Shown here one piece after another: positions 24,089 to 36,079 of a stretch of DNA of 64,000 bases. Location of the stretch: positions 744,001 to 808,000 of the forward strand of contig CM063264.1 of NCBI GenBank assembly GCA_032158295.1. Reading direction: 5' to 3'. Numbering within the stretch: the stretch's first letter is position 1; every line of letters starts with the position of its first letter. Both the position numbers and the translations under genes were made by a program. Origin of the DNA: Pycnopodia helianthoides (lineage: Eukaryota > Echinodermata > Asteroidea > Forcipulatida > Asteriidae). Under the pieces are notes generated by a model that did not search any database, was not told where the DNA came from, and saw only the letters and a list, made by a program, of their open reading frames with translations.

Positions 24089-24432
24089 TTTAAAGGTATT
24101 GTACACTTTTGGTAACAGCTCAAAATCAGTGTCCACATTTTGTGTGATTAAACATATGCATGAACAAACAAACCTGTGAAAGTTTGAGCTCAATTGGTCA
24201 TCGAGGTCACAAGAAAATAGTGAAAAGAGATCTTATGTGTTTTCTGTTTTTTTCAAATTATCACGCGCGATAATTAGTATAGTTTTACTCGTTTCTCAGA
24301 AACGATAGCATTTTAGGCAGAAATATTTGAAGGAACCCTTTCTACCATTACTTACTTTAAATCATGTAAGTTATGTGTGAATCTGTGAACATTGTGTTTT
24401 TCGATCTTACCAATAGTGTACAGGGCCTTTAA
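24089..24432 (-). mobile_element. TTAA-type MITE, family F2
   Basis: It begins AGGTATTGTACACTTTTGGT and ends CAATAGTGTACAGGGCCTTTAA, the reverse orientation of the copy at 57244. Internal landmarks (GAAAGTTTGAGCTCAATTGG, TTATCACGCGCGATAA) are intact. Confidence 0.82.
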
Positions 24433-24439
24433 TGTAAAA

Positions 24440-25370
24440 GTTTTCTCTCAACTCCACAACAATGACATCCATTTCAACTACAAATGTATTATACAAAACA
24501 ACTGGATTTATTGATTATCAAACTAACACACTTTAAAAAAAATTGCTTTCATGTATATTTAATAATCCCACACAAAGTCAGCAAACCATCTATACCTTGT
24601 ATTATTACAAGATATTAATATGATCATTCAAAATCCCCCTAAAGAAAAAACAATAATAATACTAATAAACAAATAAATAAAAAAATAAAAAAAAAATAAA
24701 ATAAATAAATAAACACATTAATAAATAAATTAAAAAAAAAAAAAAAAAATTAAATACAAAAAAAATAAAATGCATAAACTGTGCTTCAACCTAAAAATGA
24801 AAATAGTTTTTTAGAAAAAAACAACTGCTTATTTATATTAAATAATATTACTTAAATATTTAAACCAAAGGAAAGTATCAAACATGATCAGAAATACAAA
24901 CTGTTATTAGAGCAATATTGAAAAGATATTTGATTTTCAAAACATCTAAAATATTACATCTGCATAGCTTTATGTTATTAATGCCATCAATTTATTCCTT
25001 CACCTTAAGTACATGCTTTTAAAACTTTATACATGCATTAATTTAAGACAACACAAATTGTTACAAAATTTAAACAAAACTCATTCGGCAAAATCTTTTG
25101 CCATTTTTATACAATTTCTGTTCTCTGATAAAAATAATTAAAAGTCTATCATTTTTTTAAATTAAGATCATCGATCACATCAATTTATTGATGCCAATCA
25201 ATGTGAAAGATAGGTGTTTTGTATCATAGTTAGCACATAAAGAATTGTAAAAAAAACAAAATTGACAAAATTGTTTCAATGTGCATGGTTTCTTCATATC
25301 CCAAATGATAACAATCTTAGTTGCATTCTCCATGCAAAGTAAGAATTTGCGAATTGAATGAGAGACCTTT
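24440..25370. other. AT-rich intergenic stretch 3' of TSPAN-B
   Basis: No gene seen. The interval 24655-24775 is (AAAT)n/A-rich simple sequence. The rest is very AT-rich with no structure I can support. Confidence 0.5.
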
Positions 25371-25374
25371 AAAC

Positions 25375-25490
25375 ACTAGAGGGCAGCAGACACACCAGGT
25401 AAACTTCCATTGTTTACGTAGTTCTAAGCATGCGCACATTGCCGAGAACAATGGATTGACCTGGTAAGTCTGCTGCCACCTAGCGTCCAA
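25375..25490. mobile_element. Short fold-back element
   Basis: CTAGAGGGCAGCAGACACAC…AACTTCCATTGTT (left) is the inverted complement, with mismatches, of AACAATGGATTGACC…GTCTGCTGCCACCTAGCG (right). It is about 115 bp with a small central loop. It resembles a palindromic MITE. Confidence 0.65.
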
Positions 25491-25869
25491 AGAATCCTCC
25501 TTTTAGCTGTGTACAGGCTAGCCTGAACATCTGGCGTCACACTTCGAGGTTCGTGAATAACGCCAGAGACCTGCTTTGAGGGGACCAGTCTAGCAGTGAC
25601 CATCATTTTGATTAATAGACCGGTGCCTGTCCTTATCCTTGGGGAAAAGGACAGGGGACCAGTCTATGTACAGGCATGAATCATGTGATGTCACAGGTCA
25701 CATTGTCTTAACGATAAAGTTGAACTCCAGTTTTTATATAACAGAATACATGTCAAAAAGACTAAATAAGGCACAAGTTTTCTTCTTACCAATTCTGTAA
25801 TGTTCCTTTAAGATGAAGATTTCATGCTGATTAATCTTTTATTTTTACATTTTTCATTTTATTCTTGCT

Positions 25870-28800
25870 TCAGATCAGTCGGATTAAGCAGAAGGAGAGG
25901 ATCATTCCAACGAGCTGTGAAAATAAAAAACATAAACAAAATAATTATTCAAAATAATTTAATATAAAAATTGTTTGAAACTGAAAATTATAATCTGTCT
26001 GCCGGGGTCTAGATCATCTCCTGGAAACCTTTCGGAGTGTAACATTTTGGATGAGTTACAGACTCTCCACATCTCTCCACGAAATGAGGAATATATCGAC
26101 CCCTTAATAAAATTGAGTTGTGCATACCGTGTTAACAAGTAACTCACTGGCTTTCCAGCAATACCATTATTTTTTCCGTAGCTTATTCCAGTCCGAAGTT
26201 ATCGGGAAATGAAGAAAGTCTATAAGACAAGGCCACTTCCTTTTTTACAACGTGTTTGTTTAGATACTCGTTTTAATTAACTTTGAAGAGAATCAATTGT
26301 GTACAAACATGCTCAAGAAAATGTACTTTTTGTGGATTTATTCATCTTTTCAATTAAAGGTAAGACCACGACAAGAAAGAGCAAGTTTTATTTAACCTAA
26401 TACCACCGAAATCGGGAATCGTTTTTGTAGTGTTTTTTCATGATTTTCGATTGTGACCAACTTTACACGCAAATTACACGCAATACATTCTGTCTGACAC
26501 ATTCCTCATTTCGATAGATCCGGTCACAAATACTAAAGGATGTGAGACATAATAATAGTAAGCTTCTTAAATCAGTTTATGACTTGTAATCTAATCTAAT
26601 CTAATCTTACAATTATTTGTTTGAAAATCACAACATAAAATTATCTCAGCCCACCAAACAAAAAAATTGTCCTTATAAATAATTGCAGTTAATAGTTGTT
26701 TTAAGGAACTGTGAAGGCAAAAGTTTGTCTAAGAAATCCTGAAGTTGGAAAAAATCATGTCAAATCAGAGGCCTGCTCTTTGTAAAACAATTTGCAGTAT
26801 CTTTAACAATTTGCAGTACTTTTAACCGCATGAGGGCTCGAGTGAACCAAATTTCGTGAATTCAAACAAGTAAATCAAACCATTTTATCATTGCTGTTGT
26901 AACTATTACTATTCATTTGGCCATTGATACAAGAAAACATCACAGGCAGTCAAAATAAGAAATACTGTCATTGTGATGCAAGGAAATTTGCTGTTGAAAG
27001 CGCCCTGACGCGTTCTTTTGACTAACCTGAAGCAGAGAGTTGAAAATTCCACAAAAAGCTAAATATGTTGCGAATCGAACTGCCTGATCTACAACCGCAG
27101 GTTGACAACCCTAGAGAAAACATGACAATAAGATTCAAAGTAACAAGAGGTGACCATCTTTATTAAAGGAACATTACAGAATTGGTTTTTGCTAACTAAA
27201 CAGTTGCTGGCATGTAAGCACTTTATGTAATCCACCATATACATAAACTGACAAACCTGTAGAAGTTTGAGATCGATCGGCCATCTGGGTCACAAGAAAA
27301 TAGTGGAAAAACCGATTACACATTTGCATGAAATCATATAGATTCAACAAATGAATATAACGCTCACTGAGCGATAAACTCCAATCGGAAAACTAGTTTA
27401 TTCATTTCTCATAAATATGGCGTTTCAGACAGAAATGTTTCAAGGGATGTTTTCTACTATCATCATCATTAGACCTTCTAAGTTTTATGTAAATCTGTGG
27501 TCAAAAGTATATTTTACAAGTTTTTTTCTTACCAATTCTGTAATGTTCCTTTAAGTTATGTGCAAATCTGTGATTATTTATATATTTAATTATACCGATA
27601 TCCTTTAAAGCTATGCTGGGTGGTAACAATAGTAAAAATAATTTTAAAAAATCTACTTTGCCAAATCCACCTTTACACATATCCACTTAAGTATGTATTC
27701 TCCTGTGGAACACGCATTAATAATATATTTGCGATTCCAAACATAATCTGAGATATCCAAAATATCTTCATAAGTATCTAACAATCTAAAAATCTAACAA
27801 ATAGCGAAAGTGGAACAAACCTAAAAAAAGAAAAAAAAGCAACATACATTGTATCTTTCATGTACCATACAGAAGTAGCACTGCATTCAAGATACAGAAA
27901 ACATCTTCAAATTTTTCGAAATCAAAACAGGGCTCAAATTTGGGGGAAAAATCAACAAGACCACAGGACTTGTATCTCAAAATATTTACTGGACCAGAAA
28001 TAATTTTACAAGACCAGATTCATACTGAGAAAAAGACTTCCTTGCACAGTTTAACTTGCATTTAATTGAACAAGCACTAAGACATATAAGAGAAGATTTA
28101 CCTCGTTTGTCTTTAAGGGTATTAGTATATTTTAAATCATTACTCTAAGTCAACATTTGAACATAATTTGTTTCTGTTCAAGACATTATAGAGTGAGGTA
28201 CACATGTACATGAATTGTTATTGAATTGAAAACACAAGACCGCCGGACTTGTCCGGTCATGAGTTACTGGCCCAGTGCTAAAATCACTGGCCTCTGGCCT
28301 GCGGTCCAGTGTCAAATTCGAGCACTGCAAAAAATCCACATCCCCAAATTTGAAAAAAAAAAGAAAAGAGAGCAGACACTTACCACGTTGTTTACGTACG
28401 TCATGTCATTATTCAACTTATCCTGACAGCTCAGTAGATTAACAGCTTCCTCGTTTTCGTCTCGTTGGCAACATGAGGGAGGAACTTTCAGCAAGCTGTT
28501 GTCGAACCAACGAGAGATCTGGTACAGTTGGGCTGCTTCGTGGCCATCGCCTTCAAATCCACAACAGTCAAACTGTAAAATGAGACATAGCGAATGATAA
28601 CGAGGGCGATTGGAAGAACAAAATATATATCCTTGAAAAAAAAATCTGGTTTCACTCTTCTTTTAGAACCTAGTGGTAAAACAGAAGAGTGTGAGCAGAC
28701 CCCCCCCCCCCAAAAAAAAAATAATAATAACAATAATAAATAAATCAATCTCATATTTCAAAATTAAAATTATACCAAGACTTCTCTACTACTCAACATG

Positions 28801-31800
28801 AGATTTAAGAACACTAGGGTAGTGGGCTGGGTCTCCTTGGTCTAGGATAAGCCCTGAACCTCCTGGTGTTACAGAGGGTTACAGCCTCTACATCCCAAAT
28901 AAACTAGGTAGTGGCTGGTCTCCCTTGTCTAGAGGATGAAGCCCCCTAAACCTCCTTGGTGTTACAGAGGGTTACAGACTCTCTACATCACCAGTGACCA
29001 GAAATACAAAACTAGGGTAGTGATAGTCTGGGTCTCCTCTTGGTCTAGGGGATGAAGCCCCCTAAACCTCTGGGTGTTACATTTCAGAGGGTTACAGACT
29101 CTCTACATCACACAATACAACTAGGTAGAATGGTCTTGTCTAGGATGAAGCCCTGAACCTTCTGGGTTCAGGTTACGAAAGAATATATGATGGGTCTCCT
29201 CTTGGTCTAGGGATGAAGCACCCTGAACCTCCATGGGTGTTACATTTCAGAGGGTTACAGACTCTGCTCAGGTCCAGGCCTTTCGTAATATTGTTCTGTA
29301 AAGTAGCCCACCAGGCTAGTAAAACGTGCTTTTTACCTGCCCCGAAGGAACTTTTAGTAGCCCAGATTTTAAGCATGCATTGTCATAAATAGATCTCTCT
29401 GATGTGTGAATGGTCGATCATAATGTAAGGAGTTAAAGGTTTCAGCAGAAGGGGCCGACAATGAAGTGACTTACATTTCGTTGAAAGTAGTTCAAGGCAT
29501 CTGTTGCTTCTACCTGGTTTCCTTGACCATACTTTTCGATGACTGCATCCCTCATTTCCATATTGGCAAAGGTACCAGCCTGAAATGGAAACCCAATAGG
29601 GGTTAAAGGTAAGACACCTTGTAATAAATACAACGTCTCGAACTTCTAGCCTTGTAAATTGGCTTAAAGGCACTGGACACTATTGATAATTACTCAAAAT
29701 AATTGTTAGCATAAAAAGTTACTTAGTAACGAGCAATGGAGAGCTGTTGATAGTATAAAACATTGTGAGAAACTGCTCCCTCTGAAGTAACGTAGTTTTT
29801 GAGAAAGAAGTAAAATATTTGAATTGATTTCGAAACTTAAGCGTGAGGTCTCGAAATCAAGCAATCAAGCATCTGAAAGCACACAACTTCGTGTGACAAG
29901 GGTGTTTTTTCTTCCATTATTATCTCGCAACTTCGATGACCAATTGAGTTCAAATTTTCACAGGTTTGTTATTTTGTGCATATGTTGAGATACACCAAGT
30001 GAGAAGACTGGTCTTTGACAATTACCAAAGGTGTCCACTGTCTTTAAAGGCACAGTACACGTTTGGTAATGACTCTGAAAATTAATGGCAATCAAAACTT
30101 ACTTGGTAAGGAGTACAGCAGCTTTGGGTAGTACAATGAATTTTGAGAAACTTTTAACTTCGAAGTACTACGGTTATGGAAAATAATCACTTTTTATTCC
30201 CCAAAACTTGAACAGAAACGCTTCTCAGACTGTGTATTCCTATGGAGAATATTCTTCCTGCAGGGAAAAATATTTGATGCGTTTTTTCGGTGATATCTAA
30301 AAAACGCGAACACTGTTAGTTTTATTAAAGGTACCTACATTTATATAGGATTAACACAATCAGTAGACTCCAATTACCAAACGTGTACTGTGCCTTTAAA
30401 AACTAAACTAGTTAGCGAAAGGTCTGCTTAGAGGAACATTACAGAATTGGTAAGAAAAAAATATACTTTTGATCACAGATTTACACAAAACTTACACGGT
30501 CTAATGATGATAGTAGAAAACATCCCTTGAAATATTTCTGTCTGAAATGTCATATTTGATGAGAAATTAATAAACTAATTTTCCGATTGGAGTTTATCGC
30601 TCAGCAGTGAGCGTTTTATTCTTTTGTTGAATCTATATAATTTCATGCAAATGTGTAATCGGTTTTTCACTATTTTCTCGTGACCCAGATGGCCGATTGA
30701 TCTCAAACTTCTACAGGTTTGTCAGTTTATGTATATGGTGGAATACATAAAGTGCTTACACTGCCAGCAACTGTTTTGTTAGCAAAAACCAATTCTGTAA
30801 TGTTCCTTTAATTCTCAGGATTTTAATTGATACTTACTTGGGTGTAGAGCGCCAATGCGATGATACCAGCTGAGAACTCAAGGACAAATATCAAAAGAAG
30901 AAATACTGAATACTGTAGAGAAGAAATATCATAAGAAAATAATGGGTTACATATTTTGTTATCACAAATAAAGACGGTCGGAAATTTCAAAAATAATATC
31001 ACAAACAGATGGTTTGGTGGTTTGAAATTTTAAAATATCTTAAATAAAGATGGTTTGAAAGTTAAAAATAATATCACAAATAAAGATGGTTTGAAATTTG
31101 AAAATAATATCACACATAAAGATGGTTTGCATACATGTATGCAGATATGTACTCATCAAAAACACTTGAATGAAAGTATGTCAAATATGTGACTCGATTG
31201 GTCGAATTGAGGTAAATATCAACCCCTTAATGAAATTGAGTTGTGCGTACCGTGTCAACAAGTAACTCACTGGCTTTCCAGCAATACCATTATTATTTTC
31301 GTAGCTTATTCCAGTTCGAAGTTATCGGGAAATGAAGAAAGTCTACAAGACAAGGCCACTTCCATTTTTTTACGGCGTGTTTGTTTAGATACTCGATTTT
31401 AATAACTTTGAAGAGTATTAATTGTGTACAAACATGCTCAAGAAAATGTACTTTTTGTGGATTTATTCAGTTTTTCAATTAAAGGTAAGACCACGACAAG
31501 AAAGATCAAGTTTTATTTAACCTAATACCACCGAAGTCGCGGAATGGTTTTTTTGTAGTGTTTTTTTCATGATTTTCGATTGTGACCAACTTTGGTATGG
31601 CGAATTACACGCAATACGTCCTGTCTGACACATTCCTCATTTCGACCGATCAGGTCACATATCTCCAGCTACTTGTACATACCACAATAAGAAGGCACCT
31701 GTTTTCATATCGAGCCCCACAACATCCAACAAACGATAGGAATGTAGCAGCCGCACATGCCGCTATCAGCACAAGACCAGCCGTGATGTACAACTCAGAG

Positions 31801-33093
31801 TTGATTAGTACAACCACACGGTTACTTGTATCATCAATGATGGCCCATACCCCTACTCCTACTCCAGAAATACCACCTACCTACAATAATACAAGACAAA
31901 TTATTATTATTATCATTATTATATCTTTCTGGTAATGAAACCAATGGACCCTCAAAAGCGACTAGCACTGTGACCCGTAGGCCTGAAGGTACCTGTGTGA
32001 GAAGACGATGAAGAAATGTCAGTTTTAGATGTGGGAGGAAAACCCCAAGTAGGAAAAACCCAAAACAATCAGGTAGGGACTGAAAACACAATCCACATAC
32101 AAGGCTCCGGTCCGGATTCGAACCGGGGCCCACAGAGGTGAAAGGCAAAAGAAACCACTGAGCCAACCTGACTGCAAATGATTCCTTCAATAGACTTTAC
32201 TAAGCCTTTGATGGTTAAATGTTTAAACGTTTAACCGTTTACAAAACCACTATCCATTAAGTAAATAACTGACTGTTTGAACCAAACGAAAAATCAAAAA
32301 GTAAACTTTTCATTTTCGCTGCCGTCATGACTGTATTTTTTTTCTGTGTAAAAGAATTTAGTTGAAAATGCCGGAAAAACTACTGTTGAATTGTCCGAAA
32401 TTTTTTATCTTCGCAAGTAGAGTCTGTCAGAAGGCTGAAAGTAACTTGTGTGTAGTTTCAATTTGCCGCACCTAGACTGTCCAAGTCTTGCAAATATCAA
32501 AAACAAGAATACACCTCAAACTAAGACTATATATTTATATAAAATCAAATCTTTTAAATTTCCATTTTAAAGGAACATTACAGAATTGGTTTTGCTAACA
32601 AAACAGTTGCTGGCAGTGTAAGCACTTTATGTAATCCACCATATACATAAACTGACAAACCAGTAGAAGTTTGAGATCGATCGGCCATCTGGGTCACAAA
32701 AAAATAGTGAAAAACCGATTACACATTTTGCATGAAATCATATAGATTCAACAAATGAATAAAACGCTCACTGAGCGATAAACTCCAATCGGAAAATTAC
32801 TTTATTCATTTCTCATCAAATATGGCGTTTCAGACAGAAATATTTCATGGGATGTTTTCTACTACTGTATCATCATCATTAGACCATGTAAGTTTTATGT
32901 AAATCTGTGACCAAAAAGTATATTTTACAAGTTTTTTCTTACCAATTCTGTAATGTTCCTTTAAAAACAATTCCCAAAACACCTCACTCTGAAGTTGACT
33001 TACAACAAATAAGATGTTGAAGATATAGAGTAACCACTTGCAGCATTTGCCATAGCAGCCCAAATTGGAGACCGGTGCTTCGTAAACTACCAT
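25870..33093 (-). CDS. Tetraspanin (TSPAN-B), complete, 7 exons, 261 aa
   Basis: Four-pass tetraspanin scaffold. Coding exons in transcript order: 33093-33004, 31880-31683, 30912-30838, 29579-29475, 28572-28384, 27110-27027, 25914-25870. All are GT/AG and phase 0. The start is MVVYEAPVSNLGCYGKCCKW, with cysteines suited to palmitoylation before TM1 (~20-42). TM2 (~60-81) is followed by the family motif GCCGARYENRCLL (82-94). TM3 is at 97-120 and TM4 at ~231-258. The large loop (122-227) has CCG (159-161), PPSCC (187-191), C205 and C221, the canonical six cysteines, with no extra one. The C-terminus after TM4 is very short (RLI). Exon sizes 25, 35 and 28 codons (exons 3, 4, 6) match TSPAN-A exactly. 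A possible poly(A) signal lies at 25838-25843 on the - strand. Introns are full of MITEs, and one F5 copy ends about 10 bp from the exon 2 donor. Confidence 0.93.
26093..26531. mobile_element. Family F5 element, copy 1 (last intron of TSPAN-B)
   Basis: Non-coding element of ~440-480 bp, with landmarks AACTCACTGGCTTTCCAGCA and CATGCTCAAGAAAATGTAC and a right end CATTTCGATAGATCCGGTCAC. Its left end is truncated relative to the copy at 31193. It has an intact CCCCTTAATAAAATTGAG, which is the empty site of the insertion seen at 46882-47306. Confidence 0.78.
27163..27555 (-). mobile_element. TTAA-flanked MITE, family F1 (intron of TSPAN-B)
   Basis: Both 20-bp ends are intact (AGGAACATTACAGAATTGGT and complement), bordered by TTAA. 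The body is about 390 bp. It sits 50 bp upstream of exon 6 on the transcribed strand, in the intron between exons 5 and 6. Confidence 0.85.
28810..29270. repeat. About 110-bp degenerate tandem repeat (intron of TSPAN-B)
   Basis: Four to five diverged copies of a unit containing GGTCTCCTCTTGGTCTAGGG, GATGAAGCCCCCTAAACCTC and CAGAGGGTTACAGACTCTCT. It lies between the two exons that encode the large extracellular loop (29475-29579 and 28384-28572). Copies vary by internal deletions. Confidence 0.8.
29665..30400 (+). mobile_element. Two adjacent TTAA-type MITEs, families F3a and F3b
   Basis: F3a (29665-30046) starts AAAGGCACTGGACACTATTG and ends ACCAAAGGTGTCCACTGTCTTT. F3b (30047-30400) starts AAAGGCACAGTACACGTTTG and ends CAAACGTGTACTGTGCCTTT. 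They lie end to end in the intron between exons 3 and 4 of TSPAN-B. Relatives of F3a are at 33227-33616 and 58249-58480. Confidence 0.78.
30432..30811 (+). mobile_element. TTAA-flanked MITE, family F1
   Basis: The left border is TTAG instead of TTAA before AGGAACATTACAGAATTGGT. The right end GTTCCT-TTAA is intact. It inserted 27 bp downstream (transcript sense) of the TSPAN-B exon 3 donor, so it is very close to a splice site. Confidence 0.82.
31193..31672. mobile_element. Family F5 element, copy 2, fullest copy
   Basis: It is bounded by inverted ends GTGACTCGATTGGTCGAATTGAGG and TCATTTCGACCGATCAGGTCAC, about 480 bp. The right end lies only about 10 bp from the TSPAN-B exon 2 donor (31677-31682). 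The central CCCCTTAATGAAATTGAG is uninterrupted. Confidence 0.8.
31945..32180 (-). mobile_element. SINE-B, reverse orientation
   Basis: Read on the - strand it has a tRNA-like box B (GGTTCGAATCCGGACC-like; + strand GGATTCGAACC at ~32113). It then has AACTGACATTTCTTCATC and CAGGCCTACGGGTCA. The same body is found at 37930-38175 (+) and 49180-49345 (-). It sits in intron 1 of TSPAN-B. Confidence 0.65.
32567..32966 (-). mobile_element. TTAA-flanked MITE, family F1 (intron 1 of TSPAN-B)
   Basis: Both terminal 20-mers are intact in TTAA context. It ends about 32 bp downstream of the exon 1 donor of TSPAN-B. Confidence 0.85.
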
Positions 33094-33226
33094 GATGCTT
33101 TCTTTTAAATCAAGTCAAATCAAACACTTCAAAGTTGTCTTCAGTTTTATATCTACAGGATCAGTTGGCTGGTTACAAGTCTGTAGCTCATGCTGAAGAG
33201 ATCAAAATGAAAAGATAGTCAATGTG

Positions 33227-33616
33227 TTAAAGGTAGTGGATACTTTTGGTAATTACTCAAGAAATACATTACCATAAAAAAATTACTTGGTAAAGAGTAC
33301 CGGAGAGCTGCTGTTGGTATACAATATTGTGAGAAACGACTCCCTCTGAAGTAATGTAGTTTTTGAGAAAGAGGTAATTTTTCACTAAAATATTTGAATC
33401 TGAAACAGGCCTCAGGCATGAAAACCTATTTCAGGCATCTGAATGCACACAATTCTATGCAACAAGGGTGGTTTTTTCTTTCATTATTTTCTTGCAACTT
33501 TGATTACCAATTAAGCCCAAATTTTCACAGGTTTGTTATTTTATGCACCTGTTGAGATACACCAAGTGATACACCAATAGTCTTTGACAATTACCAAAAG
33601 TGTATCCAGTCGTTAA
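33227..33616 (+). mobile_element. MITE, family F3a, upstream of TSPAN-B
   Basis: The ends are AAAGGTAGTGGATACTTTTGG and CCAAAAGTGTATCCAGTCGTT. The internal GAGAAACGACTCCCTCTGAA matches the F3a copies at 29665 and 58249. It lies 135 bp upstream of the TSPAN-B start codon, so it may fall in the 5' UTR, the first intron or the promoter. Confidence 0.75.
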
Positions 33617-33712
33617 GACTACTTTCTTACTAACAATAGACTGTTGGTGGGCACCTTAAATCGGTATACTCTCCTGCCCAACTCAGTGGCTCACGCCACA
33701 AAACTTATTGTG

Positions 33713-34060
33713 GAGTGTCGTGGCCGAGTGGTCTAGTTCACCGGACTCAAGCTCTGGTGTTGTCAGCAGCAGAGTGTGGGTTCGAATCCCAGTCATGACA
33801 CTAGTGCCCTTGAGCAAGGCACTTAAACCATAATTGACTGTAAAAAGGTGGGACGATATAAGTGCAATCTGCTGTACCAGCTAGGCTCCTAGTGGATGAT
33901 ACCCATGCCTACATCCTTACAGACTGTGAAGGGGGTAACCCTGTTTCAGCCCCAGGAGTAGGTGGAAGCATGCCCCTTGTGACAAATAATTTGGGTGGAC
34001 AGCCCAAATCAGTTAAGTGTAGCCCTCACCTGGAAGTGGCTGTCTGGTCTTGTGAGTTAG
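33713..34060 (+). mobile_element. SINE-A with tRNA-Leu(CAA)-like head
   Basis: The first 85 bp (33716-33800) fold as a class II tRNA. The acceptor is TGTCGTG/CATGACA, box A is TGGCCGAGTGGTC, the anticodon loop is CTCAAGC (CAA), and box B is GGTTCGAATCCC. The body follows with TAGTGCCCTTGAGCAAGGCA and AGGAGTAGGTGGAAGC. A second long copy is at 50325-50662 in reverse. The degenerate D arm and attached body make it a SINE and not a working tRNA gene. Confidence 0.75.
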
Positions 34061-35590
34061 ACGATATTCCCATAAAATTAAATTTAAATTAAAAAGGAGA
34101 CTGTGGAGACTACATGTCCACAGTCCAGAAGCCATGGGATTTTCACATAATACGAGCTGTACACGTACAAACAGAAGAAACCTTTAAAGTGTGTGTTTTT
34201 GTTTCCGAACACCACATAAAGCCAAATCTCTTGAGAACAACGCATGGTTCCCCAAAATGTTGGAATTTGTGCGATAGTGAACAATTCTGAGCCTCAAAAT
34301 GTTTGACCAAGTTATATGTTGACTTGACTCTCAATATGAAGTCCAAAGCAAGCTACATTGTACATTGTACATCATGAACTACACCCCCCCTTCCTCCGTG
34401 AGTACTTGTAGATTGCAATCCATGCTGCGATTCTGTCCAGAGTTCCACTCAACTGCCAATACTTAAAGCCTTTCTCATGAAATATTATGCTAATTACATT
34501 TACACATGCAAACAGAAACTAACCGTTGGCAAACACTATAGAGCTGTGCACTAGGCAGACGCACAAACACGTACAAGTACATGTACCATCAGCCTCGTAC
34601 AAACAGGCGCAACGTTACCTCAATTTGCCAACCAGTAGCTGGTAGTGCGCACATTTTACATCGAATTAGAAGTATGGAAAAAGGCTTCGCCTATTGACTT
34701 GGTCATGAAACACAAGATGAAAGTATGAATGCTTTTTTTTCTCTCAAAATTATTGCCCGGAACTGCCTCGTGTTACTGCCCCAGACTCTGATAGCTTGGT
34801 CAATGCCTGTTTCACTTGGCCTCATGACCAGTCCGCTAGACATAGAGAATTGAACCCAACAACTTCCCAGATAGGATTTATTATTAGGATTAAGGAATGT
34901 TTTTATTTACAAGAATTCTATAATTAATGGAATTATCTTCAGCTAATTTTTTTTAAGTTGATGGAAAAACTAAAGCTCCACAAAAAAAACAACTTCACTG
35001 CGAAATGCAATATATGTCCGAGAGTTCATTGGATTGGTGGAAGTAGGGGAAGTCCGCAGTATTGACGTATATATTTAAGGTCAAAGGTCATAATAGCCTA
35101 TTAGTCAGACAACTGTTTCCTGTGCCTGACACTTTATACCCTTGCTCTATGCAATAAACTGTCCTCACCTTATGCAAAATGAGGGCAATATGACACAGAC
35201 AACAATAAATAATTTCACAAAAATCATAAAATAAAACCATACAACGCTCCAGATTGCACACTTATAGCTTTTAAAACCATAGAACATAAACATCAAGTTG
35301 AAAAACAGCACTTTGTTTCAATTCATCGCACTTCTGCCAACTTGCAAAATTTGGTTCCAGAATGCCCTGCTGTTTTGAAAAATCACACGGAGAACCAAGG
35401 TTTTAGCAAAGATTTTGTTTAGATGTCCAAATTTGCTGAGAATTTAAAAACTGGGATTCCAAATTGTTCACAATACATTTACGTGCGTGTTAATGTCCAA
35501 AAGACACCAAAACAAACACCCCTCTGATTTAAAACACTATGTGGAGAACAAGGTTTTAGCCAGGATTTGGTATAAGGGTGTTCAAATTTG
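34061..35590. other. Intergenic stretch upstream of TSPAN-B
   Basis: No exon or RNA gene that I can support. The end of the interval (35440-35600) holds single diverged copies of the motif that is amplified into the next minisatellite. Confidence 0.45.
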
Positions 35591-35598
35591 CTGGAAAT

Positions 35599-36078
35599 AT
35601 AAAAACAGGGTGTCCAAATTTAAAACAGGGTGTCCAAATTTAAAACAGGGTGTCCAAATTTAAAACAGGGTGTCCAAATTTAAAACAGGGTGTCCAAATT
35701 TAAAACAGGGTGTCCAAATTTAAAACAGGGTGTCCAAATTTTAAAACAGGGTGTCCAAATTTTAAAACAGGGTGTCCAAATTTAAAACAGGGTGTCCAAT
35801 TTTAAAACCGGGTGTCCAAATTTAAAACAGGGTGTCCAATTTTAAAACAGGTGTCCAAATTTAAACAGGGTGTCCAATTTTAAAACAGGGTGTCCAAATT
35901 TAAAACAGGGTGTCCAATTTTAAAACAGGGTGTCCAAATTTAAAACCGGGTGTCCAATTTTAAAACAGGGTGTCCAAATTTAAAACAGGGTGTCCAATTT
36001 TAAAACAGGGTGTCCAAATTTAAAACAGGGTGTCCAATTTTAAAACAGGGTGTCCAAATTTAAAACAGGGTGTCCAAA
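35599..36078 (+). repeat. 20-bp minisatellite, about 24 copies
   Basis: The unit is AAAACAGGGTGTCCAAATTT. The left half is nearly perfect. In the right half, units alternate between CCAAATTT and CCAATTTT variants, giving a 39-40 bp higher-order period. Precursor-like sequences (TAAGGGTGTTCAAATTTGCT, AAACTGGGATTCCAAATTG) lie just upstream. Confidence 0.95.
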
Positions 36079-36079
36079 A

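Noticed and set aside
31834..32190. 118-codon - strand frame around 32 kb
   Set aside because: It reads through SINE-B sequence and intron. Only 31683-31880 in another frame is real TSPAN-B coding sequence.
33716..33800. Functional tRNA-Leu(CAA) gene
   Set aside because: The acceptor and anticodon stems pair, but the D arm is abnormal, the segment is joined to a repeated body, and a second copy exists at 50325-50662. It is a SINE head.
35599..36078. CRISPR-like regular array
   Set aside because: The units are directly abutting 20-bp repeats with no unique spacers, in a eukaryotic genome, so this is a minisatellite.
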